Shown: positions 36,801 through 48,731 of the stretch, in pieces
Layout of the letters: every line of letters starts with the position of its first letter
How positions within the stretch are numbered: position 1 is the stretch's first letter
The notes under the pieces: model-generated
The model's input: only the letters and a program-made list of their open reading frames with translations
Told to the model about the DNA's origin: nothing
Database searches by the model: none
Program-made: the position numbers and the translations under genes
NCBI GenBank assembly: GCA_000310025.1
Contig: FN649748.1
Location: 3,340,381 to 3,404,380 of the forward strand
Length of the DNA stretch: 64,000 nucleotides
Source of the DNA: Ectocarpus siliculosus
Taxonomy: Eukaryota; Sar; Phaeophyceae; Ectocarpales; Ectocarpaceae
Direction of reading: 5' to 3'

Positions 36801-37231
36801 CCAGGTTGATATGATGCATATCTTAACGAAAGTATGTACAACCGGGGTTCAACTCGTTTGAGCTGTTGGACCTCGGAATTAACCCCAGGGTGGTAACCCC
36901 TGTAATCAGCGCTGCCCTACATCTTGTGCCGTTGTGTGTGCGGGGGTGCGCCTCAACGAAAGGGGGACAACTCTTAGCAGACTACGGTGAACGCTGTCAA
37001 ACCCACCTGGTATCCAGCTGTCTCAATCCCCTGCCCAGATTACGACAACAAAGCGAGAACATGGGTTGCCAAACATGAGTTAGATTGTGTGATCGTGTGG
37101 CACGTGGAATGTGGAAGCAGCCTTGGTGCTCTTAGGCATGCAAGGGTGCGCAAGCACAAAAGACAAAACCATCCGCTATCTCTCTCCTGCATTCAAGGGT
37201 GTGGGACGTAAGCATAGACACAACCGCCGCC

Positions 37232-37279
<48 letters not shown>

Positions 37280-37642
37280 CCTGCAGCCGAGTCCAGATAC
37301 CATGGGTATGAAGGAACCGAACACCGCATTTTAGGAATCTGTCGAGTCTACTGCATCATCGCTCGCAACAGAGGTTGATCCCAGAAGCTATGACATTACA
37401 TCAAGACCAATCCGGCTCAAATAAGCAAACTTGAGGCGCCCGTGGTTGCGTGGTGGGGCAACAATATCGTGTACCTGGTATACAGGGGACGCCGGGTCTA
37501 GGACCAATATGTGTCTCTGTGTCGTGTCTGTTGCACGAAGAGCTCCGCATATACCCTGACGTGGACCGAGCCATGTAAGTCTGGAGCGTACCGCGAGGAA
37601 CGCGAGGGCTACGCCTGTGGATCGCATCGCTGCGATACACAC
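33876..37642 (-). CDS. D-3-phosphoglycerate dehydrogenase-type 2-hydroxyacid dehydrogenase
   Basis: Minus-strand exons: 37642-37475 (probable first), then 36010-35776, 35533-35379, 34890-34581, 34456-34354 and 34059-33876 (TAG). All are GT-AG and the five core exons match in phase. Substrate domain: YDAVVVRSANQIT and VGRAGSGVDNIDLKAA. NAD motif: GIVGFGSVG. Catalytic residues as in the family: Arg in NAARGGVVDE, Glu in DVFE, His in TPHIGGST. The expected reaction is NAD-dependent oxidation of 3-phosphoglycerate to 3-phosphohydroxypyruvate, the first step of serine synthesis. The protein stops about 45 residues after TPHIGGST, so there is no ASB or ACT domain; the serine feedback site of long PGDHs is absent. 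The first exon encodes a transit-peptide-like stretch ending HILVLDPASP. A short exon joining it to VTAAHGLSD is still missing. Confidence 0.85.
37232..37276. repeat. (CT)n microsatellite
   Basis: About 22 CT units in the long first intron of the dehydrogenase gene. Confidence 0.95.
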
Positions 37643-40600
37643 AACGCTCTCTCGTTTTACAGTGGTAGATGCATGTGTGAGGGGGTGCAGTCAACAAAGC
37701 TCGCGCTCTATATAACCCTCCCCCCACCCCTGTACTCACAATTTGTGCCGACCCCGCGCATGAAGTAGAGAGACATCACCTGCTGCTGCCTGCGCAAAGT
37801 GACACCACCTTAGAACCTCAGCGCAGCAGCCCTCCTCTGGTGTCGGCGTGGGGACAATGACGGGCATTCAAAGCTATCAGCAAGAGACTACAACAGCACA
37901 ACAGTATTACTGCTGTGCTGTGACATGTACCACCACCTTTGTTTGACTCTTCTTGCTGCTGTAGACTAATGCATCATCTTTGGACCATCTAAACCTACAT
38001 AAGAGATATATTTGTGCTTGTTGTGGACTACACAGGAGGCATGCTTTCATGGTAGGATTGATGTATTCATATGCACAGAGTCTACCGGTTCAGCAAGTGT
38101 ACGAAAGACAGCGTTGCGGTAATGTTCACGCTGCTGGCATCCTGCTCAGTCCCATCTCGGTCTACTTGGAAGTGTCGGTTCAGAAATGCGCAGAACCAAT
38201 TTCTCGGGGAAATCGCGTTGAAATCCACCATTCCACCGCACGCGCTAAAGATCTCTGCTACAATGTTTTGAGAGGTTTTTTGCTTGGATTCCCAGAGGGT
38301 AGGCTCTATGCCTTCCCTGATTTTGTGTCTCCTCTGACTTACACCCGTTCCTGGTCCTGTCATGTCAAATCCTGTCTTTGCCGGTTGGCTTCACCAAGCA
38401 AGCAAGTCAGCTACTACACTACAAGACCGAGTTTGGCTTCTCTCGTGCACCTGTGGCGTCTGCATCGACGATAGCGTCGTCGACTTCTTCCAAACCGCTT
38501 ACCGTAAGGTTGCGAGATATGGCACCGAGTGTGTGTGTTTTTCTTTGTTATTAGCGTCGACCTCGCTAACCGGCTGACCAATGAAAAGTCTGGGTGTGTC
38601 TTAGTCCCATCTATTCTGGAGCCGGTTCGCAGGCCTTTCGGCGTATGTATGGACTATGCCTGACGTACAGTATCCGCCGGGGTCACACAAGAGGAAGGTC
38701 ACACCGAGTGCGATCGAAATATTAATGTTTATTCTTTCCTTCTCTTCGCACGGCGGTGTCGTCTCTCCGGACCGGTGCTACCTTTAGCAAGGCGCCCCGG
38801 TGCCATGTCTCCGACCGGTGCGATGCCCAAGTATGTACACATATTGACCTTACAGGTGCTACGGCCGTGCTGAATACGCGCACCGGCCATCTCTCGCACT
38901 ATTACGGTACTCGCTACCACCACGGTAGGCTTATCGATTCCAGTGTGTGAGCAGATGTATTTATCCGGTTCAGGTACACAAACACAGCCAACAAGGTGCC
39001 CAGCAGGAACACAGTGCGCCACCATAATCAGGGCAGTTAAGCAGTCAAGTTGTACCCTACCCCGTATTGTAACCGTGGCGGCCGAACGGGATCTCTTGGG
39101 ACGATGTAGGGCAGACGCCGGGGTTTGATTACGGGCCAACTCTCAAATGGCGGAATAGCGTGCTGGGCCTTGGCAGTGAAGGTGGTCTCGGTCGCCGTCA
39201 TTGGCAAGCAGCGAATTGTTCGTCTCGTCTCCTTCCTGTCGTCTCTTGTCCATCGATCATAAGCACCTCCATCCCCGCAGAGGCATTCCCTCTCCTCCTC
39301 AGTTTTTCGTTTGGCACACGGCAGCAAATCAAAACCTCCAGCAATACCTGAGATTTAGAACACAACAACACATACATGCCGAGAGAGCCGCGACAAGGGG
39401 CGTGCGGCGAGAATAGACGAGGTCAGCGGCCGCGTAGTTTCGAAAACGCGGCTACGCCGACCCCTCTACTATGCCATGAAACGAACGAGAGAGAGCGGAC
39501 ACAATCAGAACCCGGACATACTATACCTAAATCATCTGATGCACTTGCACTGTCACACCCGTGCCTCTGGATTCCCTGAGAACAAAGCTCAGTGCATGTT
39601 GTCCTCAAATTGGACCGCTACGCCTCCAAAAGGATAGGGCTGGGAATTGTGAACGGGCGTGGAAAGCCGTAGCGAAGATGGATATCCGAAAAGTATAGCT
39701 ATGCCGCAGGTTTCAGCAGCAAGGTTGACGAGGCACTGGTGGCCAGAGGTCAGGTTGTGTGGAGGTTGCACGCCGAAGTGAGCAGCTAGTCCCGCATCTC
39801 AGAGAGTGACATTAGTCCAACTTACACGGCCCAGCACAGACGAACAACATGTTCAACGTCGATCAATCCGTCTCTTCAAGCCCCCCACCCCGCCCAACCT
39901 TCACAGGTTGTAATCGACGTCCAATCTTCCCCTCGGTCCCCTAGTGCACTCTTGAAGGATTCAATCAGCACCTACAGGCTGTAGATCAAATCAACACTCC
40001 TCAGGTTGCTGATTGTTTACCGAAAAACAAACGCCCGTGACGGTGGCACCAACGTATGTTCCTCACGATACCGATGCCGACACTCGTGCCAAAATATTTT
40101 TTAAGAGGCATAGACCAATCATACAATGATGCAGGAACTCGAATTCGAGCGCCAAACCAACGCCTCACGAGGAACCGCACCTCCAACGCGACCGAGGCAA
40201 GCCCCAAGCCACGCTGAAGGCGGAGGAGTTTGTTTTGAGTACCCAGATGCGTATGGTGTGAAAAATTGACACGATTGACAAGGCGAGATATAGAAGCTAA
40301 CGCATGCACCACTTACAAAACAAATAGACGTGTAAAAAGGACAGAGAGATGTTTGCGGAAGGAAAAATTTGAAAGTGTCGCCGTCTCGCTGCCCTCCCGC
40401 AGTTCAATCAACGTCTGCATCCTGGCGTGTGGTCACCTTTACACGAACGGATATGGAGTGCATCGAAGGGAACATTGACCTTCATGCCCTGTACCTGCTT
40501 GCGCCACGATGTGGCACAGCACAGCAGCAGTTGCTGAAAATCTGACACACACAAAGGAAGCGGTTCTTCTCACGACTGAGATTTATCTGGGCTCCTTTGC

Positions 40601-43464
40601 TCATGCTTACCCTTGCCTGTCTCAGCTGGGAGTGGCTACGGTCGATGTAAACTCTTAGCGTGACTGCTGCTGTAGGTTCTAAACGACGCGGCTGGGTGCT
40701 TTCCAAAGAGAGGCGAACCAGAGATGAGAGGAACGAACGGGCCGTCGGTCCTCGTTGTTTGTCGTTGATGTCACCAGGGCTTGAAGTGACCTGCTGCCTG
40801 GCTCTTGTGGGTTGTTGGAGGCCGAAGCCAGCTGAAAAACAGAGAAACGGGCCGCAAGCAGTGCACGTACGTACGTATTTCCACGCCCTCGATATGCAAT
40901 CCTTGCTCGTGGCGGTACCTCCCTACAGTATACCGTCATGGAACGCAGAGCGTGGAATTCGGCGTGGGCGTCTGCCCGATTTCGACTCCGACCGGTGGAA
41001 CGGGTGGAGAGAGAAGAAGAGAGGACGTGCCTAAAGCTGTACAACACACTGAGCAGCATGTCTCTCTGAAGATTGAAGGCATACATGGGAGGAATGGCCG
41101 GACCAGATCGGAGGCTCAAGTCACACAAGGGGCGGCAGCTGCTGTGTGTGTGTGCATTCCTTTTTTGTCAGCATCTGCTTGATGGCGCGCCTTCCCGTTG
41201 TATGCACAATACACGCTTTTTTACACTATCGATAACGAAGAGGCTGACTACATGTACACGACAAAGCCACGAACCCTTCTTTGCTACTGATGATGCAAAG
41301 TTTTGCCCGCGGTCATCGTCGGTACTTTTTTTGAGAGAGCCAGCCGACGAAAGAGACTTTTTTTCTGGCTCTCCTTTGAATCGAGACGTGAAGTGAACGA
41401 GTCCCTCGCGCGCCACACCCACCCATTGCCACCGAAAACGGGGAGTCGACAATACCCGAAGCGGTGATGTGCCTCTATCTTTTCGCAGCCGCACTCTCGA
41501 CGCCCGGCCTAGAGGATCAGATCATTCTAAGAGCTCTGAGAGAGGGAGAAGCAAACCAGGCTACACATGCAAGTAAAATAGTCTTTTCTCGCCTGATCAA
41601 CCCACCGCTGACTGCGGTAGCTTCCGTTGGAAGCAGGTGCTCTGCCGAGACCTGCATCCTCACCCCCATCGCGGGGAGGATCGCGCCCTGGTACACCAGA
41701 CGGGACGACCATGTTGCGCTGCGATGGTTGGATCTTGGGCCCAGCTCGATCCTGAGGGCACTTTGGTCCACGACTTTTTGACGGTCTGGGGGTGGGAGAG
41801 GAAAAGAATGGGCTCGATTATATTTTTTGGCTTTGAGCGGATCGATTTATTGGTTCATCGTGACGTCAGCCTAGCTCGAGACGGTAATTGGCCCGTCACC
41901 GTCTTTCCACGGGTTGCTGTTCCACAATAGAATGGACCCTGCGCGACGGGTACGCCCCTTTTTACAGGCGATGTCTGGATAGGGTATGTCGCAGTCTGGG
42001 TGCCCCCACGTTCACGGCCAAGGTGTGTATCTCTTATCTTTGCGCATAACTGCTAATTTTTCATTGGTCAGCCGTTTTAGCGTCGATCTCCTTTCCCCCC
42101 GACAACTCGCTTACAGTACTGCTGTAGTCTAACTAGTTGAGAAACATGCATATTTATTCCGTATGAAATTGTTCATACTCTTTGCTTGTTGTGTTCTCCG
42201 AAGCCGCCTGGAGCCGGTTCTAGAAAGCGGGCAGACCACTCCCGTACATCAACTACTGCAGTAGCACCTGGGAGTTCAAGTATCGTTGAGATGATCTTCT
42301 CAGCAACGTCACATCTAGAGTGGAGCATGCTACAGGGAATGGCTGTTTGTGAGGGAATTTCTATTATTCTGTATGATATACATGTACGTGAGGAAACAAT
42401 TTTGTCTCGCAAAATACTACAAAATATGAAAGCATGCGCCATAAAGAGCGTCTTGTGGGCGACAAAGGACCGAAGCTCTCAGTTCGGAGAGGCAAGCCCG
42501 TTAGGTAGGTAGAACTGCGAGCGATGGTGGGCGTAGTTGAAAAACGTCATGGGCAATGATAAATACCTTAGTACACGAAGAGGTCCCCGAGCCATATCGA
42601 TCGGCCAAAGCTTTCGGTATCCACAGATGAGTCGGGGTAGGTAGTGCTGTGATCCAACACTAGACATACATCATTTCGGAGAATACCCGTACAGTAGGCG
42701 CCCGCACTTAAGAACCGCTATTTTCGCGGGAGGCTCGATGCTTGTTGGCTGCCTCAAATCGAGCACCTGTTGCTATTTTCAAAGTTCTTATCAAGTACCC
42801 TTATCATAAGCGGGTTCTTCCCCCTCTTAATTCTACGCCAAGGACCCCATGCAGAAGACACAGGTTTGTTCTCACTCGCCATTCCTTGTCATCATACCAA
42901 GCTGCTGTGACCCACGTGGACCTCTGAGTGGTTCAATGTTGCTCATGATGCATCTCCTAAGGATGCCGCGCGTGTATTTCTACCCTATGGTGATCGCGGA
43001 AGCTGCGGTGTATTGGATCCAGAGTTTGTTGAACGGCGATTTTTCTGATATTTTTCATTGATACGCAACTCTCAAGCGTTTGATGATGACGCCCAGGAGT
43101 TTCCCATCACCCTGGCCCACTCCTCTTGCGGGAAAACAACAAGTTTTTTTTCAGCCCCAACGTCAACTCGATGGCCTCCCAGTGTGCCTTCGTGAGGCAA
43201 TTACCGCCACCCAAACATGTTCTCTCATGGCCTCGAAACGTGGATCAAGAATAATCTCTTCCTTTGAACCTTGACCATTGGCCGAGCTCCTGCATTGATT
43301 GTCTCATCAAGGCATAAAGACATGGTTCCCGTGCATGCACACACCATGCACACGGCGTGGCACGCGCTACACGCAATGTCACCCGACGAGGGGTAAGCCG
43401 TATACAAGCTTGCGCCTACCCCCAGTATTGTTTCAGGAGACCCCCCCCTCCCATCCTTCGGTGT
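37643..43464. other. Gene-poor stretch, no confident gene
   Basis: About 5.8 kb. It contains only short frames without conserved blocks. The least random are a minus-strand frame at 38082-38363 (around GGMVDFNAISPRNWFCAFLN, ending in a possible donor), overlapping plus and minus frames at 40660-41180, and 41464-41781. None could be joined into a model. The start of the 2-hydroxyacid dehydrogenase transcript and its promoter should lie just right of 37642. Confidence 0.4.
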
Positions 43465-43992
43465 TTGCCATGGGGGTTGGGTTTTCGTCGCTTGGCAACG
43501 ACGTTGTAAAACAAACCGATCACTTCGTGTGCTCGGCAACCAGGTTACTGCTGTTTTTTTGCCTCTGTTTTTTTTTTGCGGTAACCATAATGGTGGTCGA
43601 CTAGATTATGTTGTGCGGGGTCGAGAACCCTCACTCCCCGCAAAGGGGGTGATCGCACCACGTTGTGTTAAAATGGTCAAGCACCCTCGAGGCAGTTGCA
43701 CAATGCTTACAACTGTCTCTGGAAGTGAAAAGCACCAGAAGATAAATTAGGTCATACGCAGCTGTCATCCGTAAGCAAGGAAGTAAGGACAAGATGCCGA
43801 ACACCCTTAGCAGGATGCAGCGCACCCTTCATGCGACTCGCCGAGTAACTCACGGCGCTTCGCGCTTGGTGATGTGAGAGCCTGGTCCGGTGAGAACGCG
43901 GCGTGCTCCGTCCCGGTTTTGTAGGGATGCGAGGTCAATGGTCTAACGACTACGGCATGCACGACTATGAGTACACCCCCCCCCCTCCCATA
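43465..43992. repeat. Long dispersed repeat, inverted partner of 12848-13445
   Basis: Opposite-orientation copy of the element in the C2orf69-like intron, diverged by substitutions and short indels. Only one copy of the 66-bp unit is present at its left end. Confidence 0.8.
43903..43990 (+). repeat. Copy 3 of dispersed A-box-like/poly-C repeat
   Basis: Core GAGGTCAATGGTCTAACGAC, then ACGGCATGC, ATGAGTACACC and a run of C. It forms the right end of the long repeat 43465-43992. Confidence 0.8.
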
Positions 43993-44079
43993 GACCAACG
44001 GATGCAGGGACAAAGCTACAGGTCAAACTCAGGACCGGGGACATTGGCCTTCGAGAACGTAGACGGAGATTTTGGAAGG

Positions 44080-44303
44080 TACAGTAATTGTGCGTGTGAT
44101 CGCACCCCCGTGTTAGCGTTTTTTCTGTAGAGTATTTCTCCACAACTAGGAGTGTGCGAACACCAACTGATACCTCTCCGGAAAGTCCTCGACGAGATGT
44201 TTCCAAAACCACCCTTTTCGGAGGTGATACCTCTCTGGTTTTGGAGAAATACTCTATAGAAAAACGCTAACACGGGGGTGCGGTAACACGCACAATTACG
44301 GTA
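44080..44303. mobile_element. MITE with about 62-bp terminal inverted repeats
   Basis: Left arm 44080-44142 begins TACAGTAATTGTGCGTG and ends TATTTCTCCA. Right arm 44242-44303 is its inverse with few mismatches, ending CAATTACGGTA. The element is 224 bp, is non-coding, and both ends fall on TA, consistent with a TA target duplication (Tc1/mariner-type). A weaker second inverted pair lies between the arms. Confidence 0.85.
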
Positions 44304-44611
44304 GACGATGAAGACGATGAGTTCAAATGTGATTGCGACGCCGAGTGTTCGTTGTACAAGAAGGAGAGGGAATTGGACATGACTGAGCTGGGAAAAATAG
44401 AAGGAAGATACTGGGAGATGTTTGAGGCATGGAATAGCCAGGAGCAAACGGTAGCCGTACTGGGGCAGGCATAGGAAGTGGGTTGAAGGCGGGAAGTGAT
44501 ATCGGTAGGATAGATAGACTCCTGTAGTAGAGACGACATTCTTGAGCCACCTTTGGTAAAGTAGGAAGGAACGATTGGCCATCGGTAATCGGTCCTGTGG
44601 GAACATTGCTC

Positions 44612-44698
44612 CGTCCTCTCGAGGGCGCGTGGTCAACGGTCTAACCGGAAAGTAAGGCATGCAAAACAAACATAAGAGTACGCCCCCCCCCCCTCCCC
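44612..44698 (+). repeat. Copy 4 of dispersed A-box-like/poly-C repeat
   Basis: CTCTCGAGG, GTGGTCAACGGTCTAACC, AAGGCATGC and AGAGTACG followed by a C run. It shares CTCTCGAGG with copy 1. Confidence 0.75.
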
Positions 44699-44849
44699 CC
44701 CGCCCCGAACAAACGTTTGGGTAGCCGCGATGCCCAATTAACCCATGACATACATCTGGTTTGGTAAAGCACACGCGAGGAGAATGGTGACCAGCTCGTG
44801 ATTCATCCATCCTTGTGAAACAAAGCCTGATGGGCCGCCGAAAAGCCAG

Positions 44850-44946
44850 CATATCGCTCCGTCCCGGCAATGTAGGGGTGCGAGGTCAATGGTCTAGAGT
44901 AACCACTACGGCATGCGTTTACTACATGAGTATACTCCCCCCCGCC
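44850..44946 (+). repeat. Copy 5 of dispersed A-box-like/poly-C repeat
   Basis: CGCTCCGTCCCGG, GCGAGGTCAATGGTCTAGA, ACGGCATGC and ATGAGTATACT followed by a C run. Its 5' part matches copy 3. Confidence 0.78.
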
Positions 44947-45725
44947 TCCGCCCCGGATCTGAAACTGCCGGTGGGGTCACCGGTCACGCCCCCCGTTCGT
45001 GTGCTCTTCACTTGCTTGCAGCCGCCGCGTTTTGGGCTCTGCTTTCATCTGTATGCTCACTAGTACACCACAAATACGGGTTCTTGTTCTGTACCACATC
45101 GGAACTGAGCACTTGCTCTTATTTGTTATTTTCTAAATATGACCCAACGAATCCATCTTTATCTAGGAAAATAGTCTAAGATAGATTAGCAATGAATTCA
45201 TAACGTCAAAGAAAGCTACCTGTATCTCTTCTTGTTACGGCCAAGTTTTTTTTTTCGAGGCTGCATTTCTTGCATCAACTTCTTGAGTGCGGGCGCCTAC
45301 TGCTGTACAAGTACACCTGGACAGGTTTATTTGTACGTATCTCTCTCCCTCGCCCGGGTTTTATTCAATCATGAGCTCACTCCAAAGCGAAAATGATCAC
45401 CGCCTGTCTGTTGCTCCCTCCCCCCTCTATCACTCAGCGAGAAGACATGCATGTGTAGTGTCGACTACTACACTGTATATAGCCTATACCTGATGAACCA
45501 CCGCTGTCAATGAAGTATAGTACCTCCTCTACATAACCCTCCTCTCTCCCTCCAAGGTCGAAGAGCTAGCTCTGGGTCCAGACTTATGACAAGATAAAGA
45601 AGATGAACTTGCATCTACGCCGAGATTTTTTACCGTCTCTTTTCTGTGGATCGTTTCTGCCCGTGGATTCAGCGCGCGGATAGAGCAAGCTTGCACGGGT
45701 GGCCAGAGGGCAGGTTGTGGGTGGG

Positions 45726-46048
45726 TTGTGGGCATCCACAAGGTAGGGGCAGGTTGTAGAGGGGGGTTGGGCGGAGGTCCCAACCTTGGCCAAACGGCTT
45801 GGTTGTACAAGGACGGATGCGGAAGGTTGGGAGGCAGCCACAACGTTAGGCCACACCTCCTGGTTGTGCAAGCACCGGTCACACAGGTTGGAGGGCAGCC
45901 ACAACCTTAGGCCATACCACTTAGTTGTGCAAGCACCGACCACACAGGTTGGGGGGCAGCCACAACCTTAGGCCAGACCTCCTGGTTGTGAAAGCACCGA
46001 TGTTACAGGTTGGGAGGCAGTCACAACCGAAGGGCAGACCTCCTGACT
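45726..46048. repeat. Minisatellite A, 61-bp period, about 5 copies
   Basis: Units begin GGCCA and contain TTGTGCAAGCACCG, ACACAGGTTGG and GCAGCCACAACC. Copies start near 45788, 45849, 45910 and 45971, with decayed copies at both ends. The period is not a multiple of three, so it is not a coding repeat. Confidence 0.9.
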
Positions 46049-48731
46049 GTAGATTGTGGTGTCGGTTCGACGGTCCGGGAAAGCTGGCTTCAGTGTACTA
46101 CAATTTCTTTTTTTTTCAGGCAGGACAAAACGCAAACAAATTCGTCTCCAAGGATACGTTGGCACAATGTGTACTAAATGAACGCATACACTATTCACTG
46201 TAGGCTTTTGTGTGAGGGTGTGCGGGGATTCACGAGTGCTACGTGTGTACCAGCTACATGGTGCAGGGTATAACAAGCTCTCAGACAGATATCGTTATGG
46301 ATCGCCAGACAGATGGGAAGACGGGGTTGGGGGGCATCCGAACCATCGAGCCCCCAATTGTTTGCATGGCTTTGTTTGGCCCTGCATCGCCCTCGCGTGA
46401 CGATCTAGCTAGCCTTGACACAGACGACCAGAGGCCGCAGCATGCCAAGACGAATAGCGACTAAACTGGTGTCATTCCTTTCGTAACCAAGGCAAACAGC
46501 GATGCTATCTCTAGATGCTCGAACTCGGGGCACAGCAACCGCCGCGAGCTAAACCCGCCGCACGACACTGCTGCTGTAAAGCGGCAAGACGAGCTTCTAC
46601 ACGGCGCGCGTGGAGAAGAGAGAGCGACATTCCGGCAGCAGTTGCTGACTAGGTAAGCGAATCCCCTCCAGTTACATCTGGATGGTAGCAATAGAAGGAT
46701 GAATTGAGGGAATATTGTGTGTTGTGTAAGTTGTGTATCCCTACGCATATGTCCCCGTTGGGAAGGGCGCGAAGTCTCCACGTGCTGTAGATGCAAGTAC
46801 GCTCAGACACCAGCAGTTGGTCCTGCACACCCTGCGGCTCTCGACCTACTGCGTGTATGCGGCTCTTCCTCACCATGTACAGAGCGGGGATTATGCCGGA
46901 GGCGTCAGTAAGCGCCCAGCCTCATAAAAGAGCTTTTTGGAGGGCGTGTAGGCACTTCGTTATTTTCAACGGTTTTTTTGTTTTTTGGAGGGCGCTCGTT
47001 TTCTTCAACAGACGTACGAAACAGTAACAACACCGCATGTCTGCTGTATCTGACCTGTCCACACACATGCATAGCATCGACCGTCTCGACCGTCCACATG
47101 CTTGAACCAACGCCCAGCGCTAATAACACCGAATTGTTTTACATGGGTTGCTCGATTGACACAGGTCGTTAACACGCATGCAAATATATCGTGTTCAAAG
47201 CAAGAATTAACGGTAACCGTAGGTTGCACAAGATACCACACCCCCTTGACCAAGTTTCAACCTATCATGTTCCACGACGAAGACGATTCCGAAAATCAAA
47301 CAATACTTTTTCGAAAAAACTCTCCACGAGACAGTTCCAATGCAGCCATTTCCGGCCTCGCCACTCCTTCTGGTGTGGAATAATCAGGCTTTGGAAATTG
47401 GTCCAGGGGGCGTGGTATCTTATGCAACTGCTGTGCTGTGAGATCAGTGGATTCGATTCTCATCTGCGCCATATTTTTTCTTCCCACCACCCTTTTTTTT
47501 CTCTTTCTTTTTCATCCGGGATTTCGATGTACCCCTTTGAAAACATTATTGGCCGTAAAATACAGAATATCGAGTAAACTCCTGAGAAATATGGCGTGTC
47601 AGAGATCGGAAAGTTTTTTTCTTTCAATGTCAAGACAACAACAACAACAACTGAGAAAAGGCGGTCGCAGCGGGTCCCCCCATGCCGCGCCACTGATGCG
47701 AAACGAAGAGGTCAACAGTAGTATGCATAGCAAAGCGAAGGGATATGCATGTGCGCCTTCATATATTGCGTCTCACCCACTCTTCCCCCCCCCCCCCAAT
47801 TTCTATCGAACTATGTAGGCGGATACCGCCATGAGTGGGCTTGGTACCGTCATGTTCTCGAACGTTCTAGGGACAGCCAACCACGGCATTCCCGTGTCAG
47901 AAGGACGAGGCCATGCAGAGCGTGACCTTCAATCAGGTCCACCGATGCAAGCGCACCACCCCATAGCTCAGGTACGGTCGGGTTAAGTGAACTCTCCGGA
48001 GTAAATGCGAGATTTTGTTCAGAAATGGTGCCCAGCGATTTGAAAAACAGAGTATGATAGAAAGTTCATGTCCGACCCGCGACACCTCTGTCCACCGAGA
48101 ACCGATGAAGGTCTGCTACGGCACCTGCTGTCAGAGTCGTGCATAACATCGTCGATCACTCAGGCATAGCTCCACGCAAGTTTTGAGTAAATCGCTCCTA
48201 TTTGAATTTGAACGGAGGGAACGATGGAATACCTTCTTTCGAGAGCTGTTCATTCGTTCATTGATGAGACTCAACCAAAGCGTATGCATACAATAGAAGC
48301 AAGGAACGGGGGGACCTGCAGGCAACTATTCCTCGCGATGCATTGCTTGTGGAAGGAGTAGAGAATTTTGACGCACGCGCACCGGTACTGCTGTTGGTTT
48401 GAGGGTCTCACATGTTGTAGCGTTAGCCTATAGTGCAAGACAGAGGGACGTCGCAAGGTGAACCGATAGTGTGCAATGAGCGAACATCTCATGATGCCAA
48501 GCGACAGCGCCGGGGACGAAGAGTTATTGTCCTTGAAATGTTAACGCCGCTTCCCTGTGGTTATGACGCTTGAACTTATTAATCCCCATGCACGTTTTTA
48601 CAGCGAGGATAGCTGATGTCCTGTTCGCGCTCCTGCTTGCTGTTTCCGGCGAAAATTCCAGGCCATCTACTGTCACCCTTGCTCTGGTGCATCCATCCAT
48701 CCAGCCCCTTGCCCGCTCAGCACCACTCCCC
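46049..48731. other. Intergenic, no confident gene
   Basis: Apart from the inverted pair at 47224-47470, only short frames are present. A T-rich segment at 46955-47010 and a poly-C run near 47787 stand out. No RNA gene is seen. Confidence 0.4.
47224..47470. repeat. Inverted pair plus tRNA-like B box
   Basis: Block 47224-47252 and block 47399-47428 are inverse copies (core GTGGTATCTTRTGCAAC). The right copy is followed at 47448-47461 by TGGATTCGATTCTC, a tRNA B-box-like sequence, then a T-rich tract. This looks like a pair of SINE heads or a tRNA-derived repeat, not a functional tRNA: no good cloverleaf forms. Confidence 0.45.

Noticed and set aside
38082-38363. Minus-strand frame around GGMVDFNAISPRNWF
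   Set aside because: Looks less random than its surroundings, but no family, start or partner exon could be supported.
44016-44870. 284-codon minus-strand open frame
   Set aside because: It runs through the MITE at 44080-44303 and through a repeat copy; its Gly and Val runs come from poly-C DNA. No conserved block.
47399-47470. Functional tRNA gene
   Set aside because: Only the B box is good. Acceptor, D and T stems do not pair, and no anticodon loop can be placed. The same holds near 51007 and 56879.
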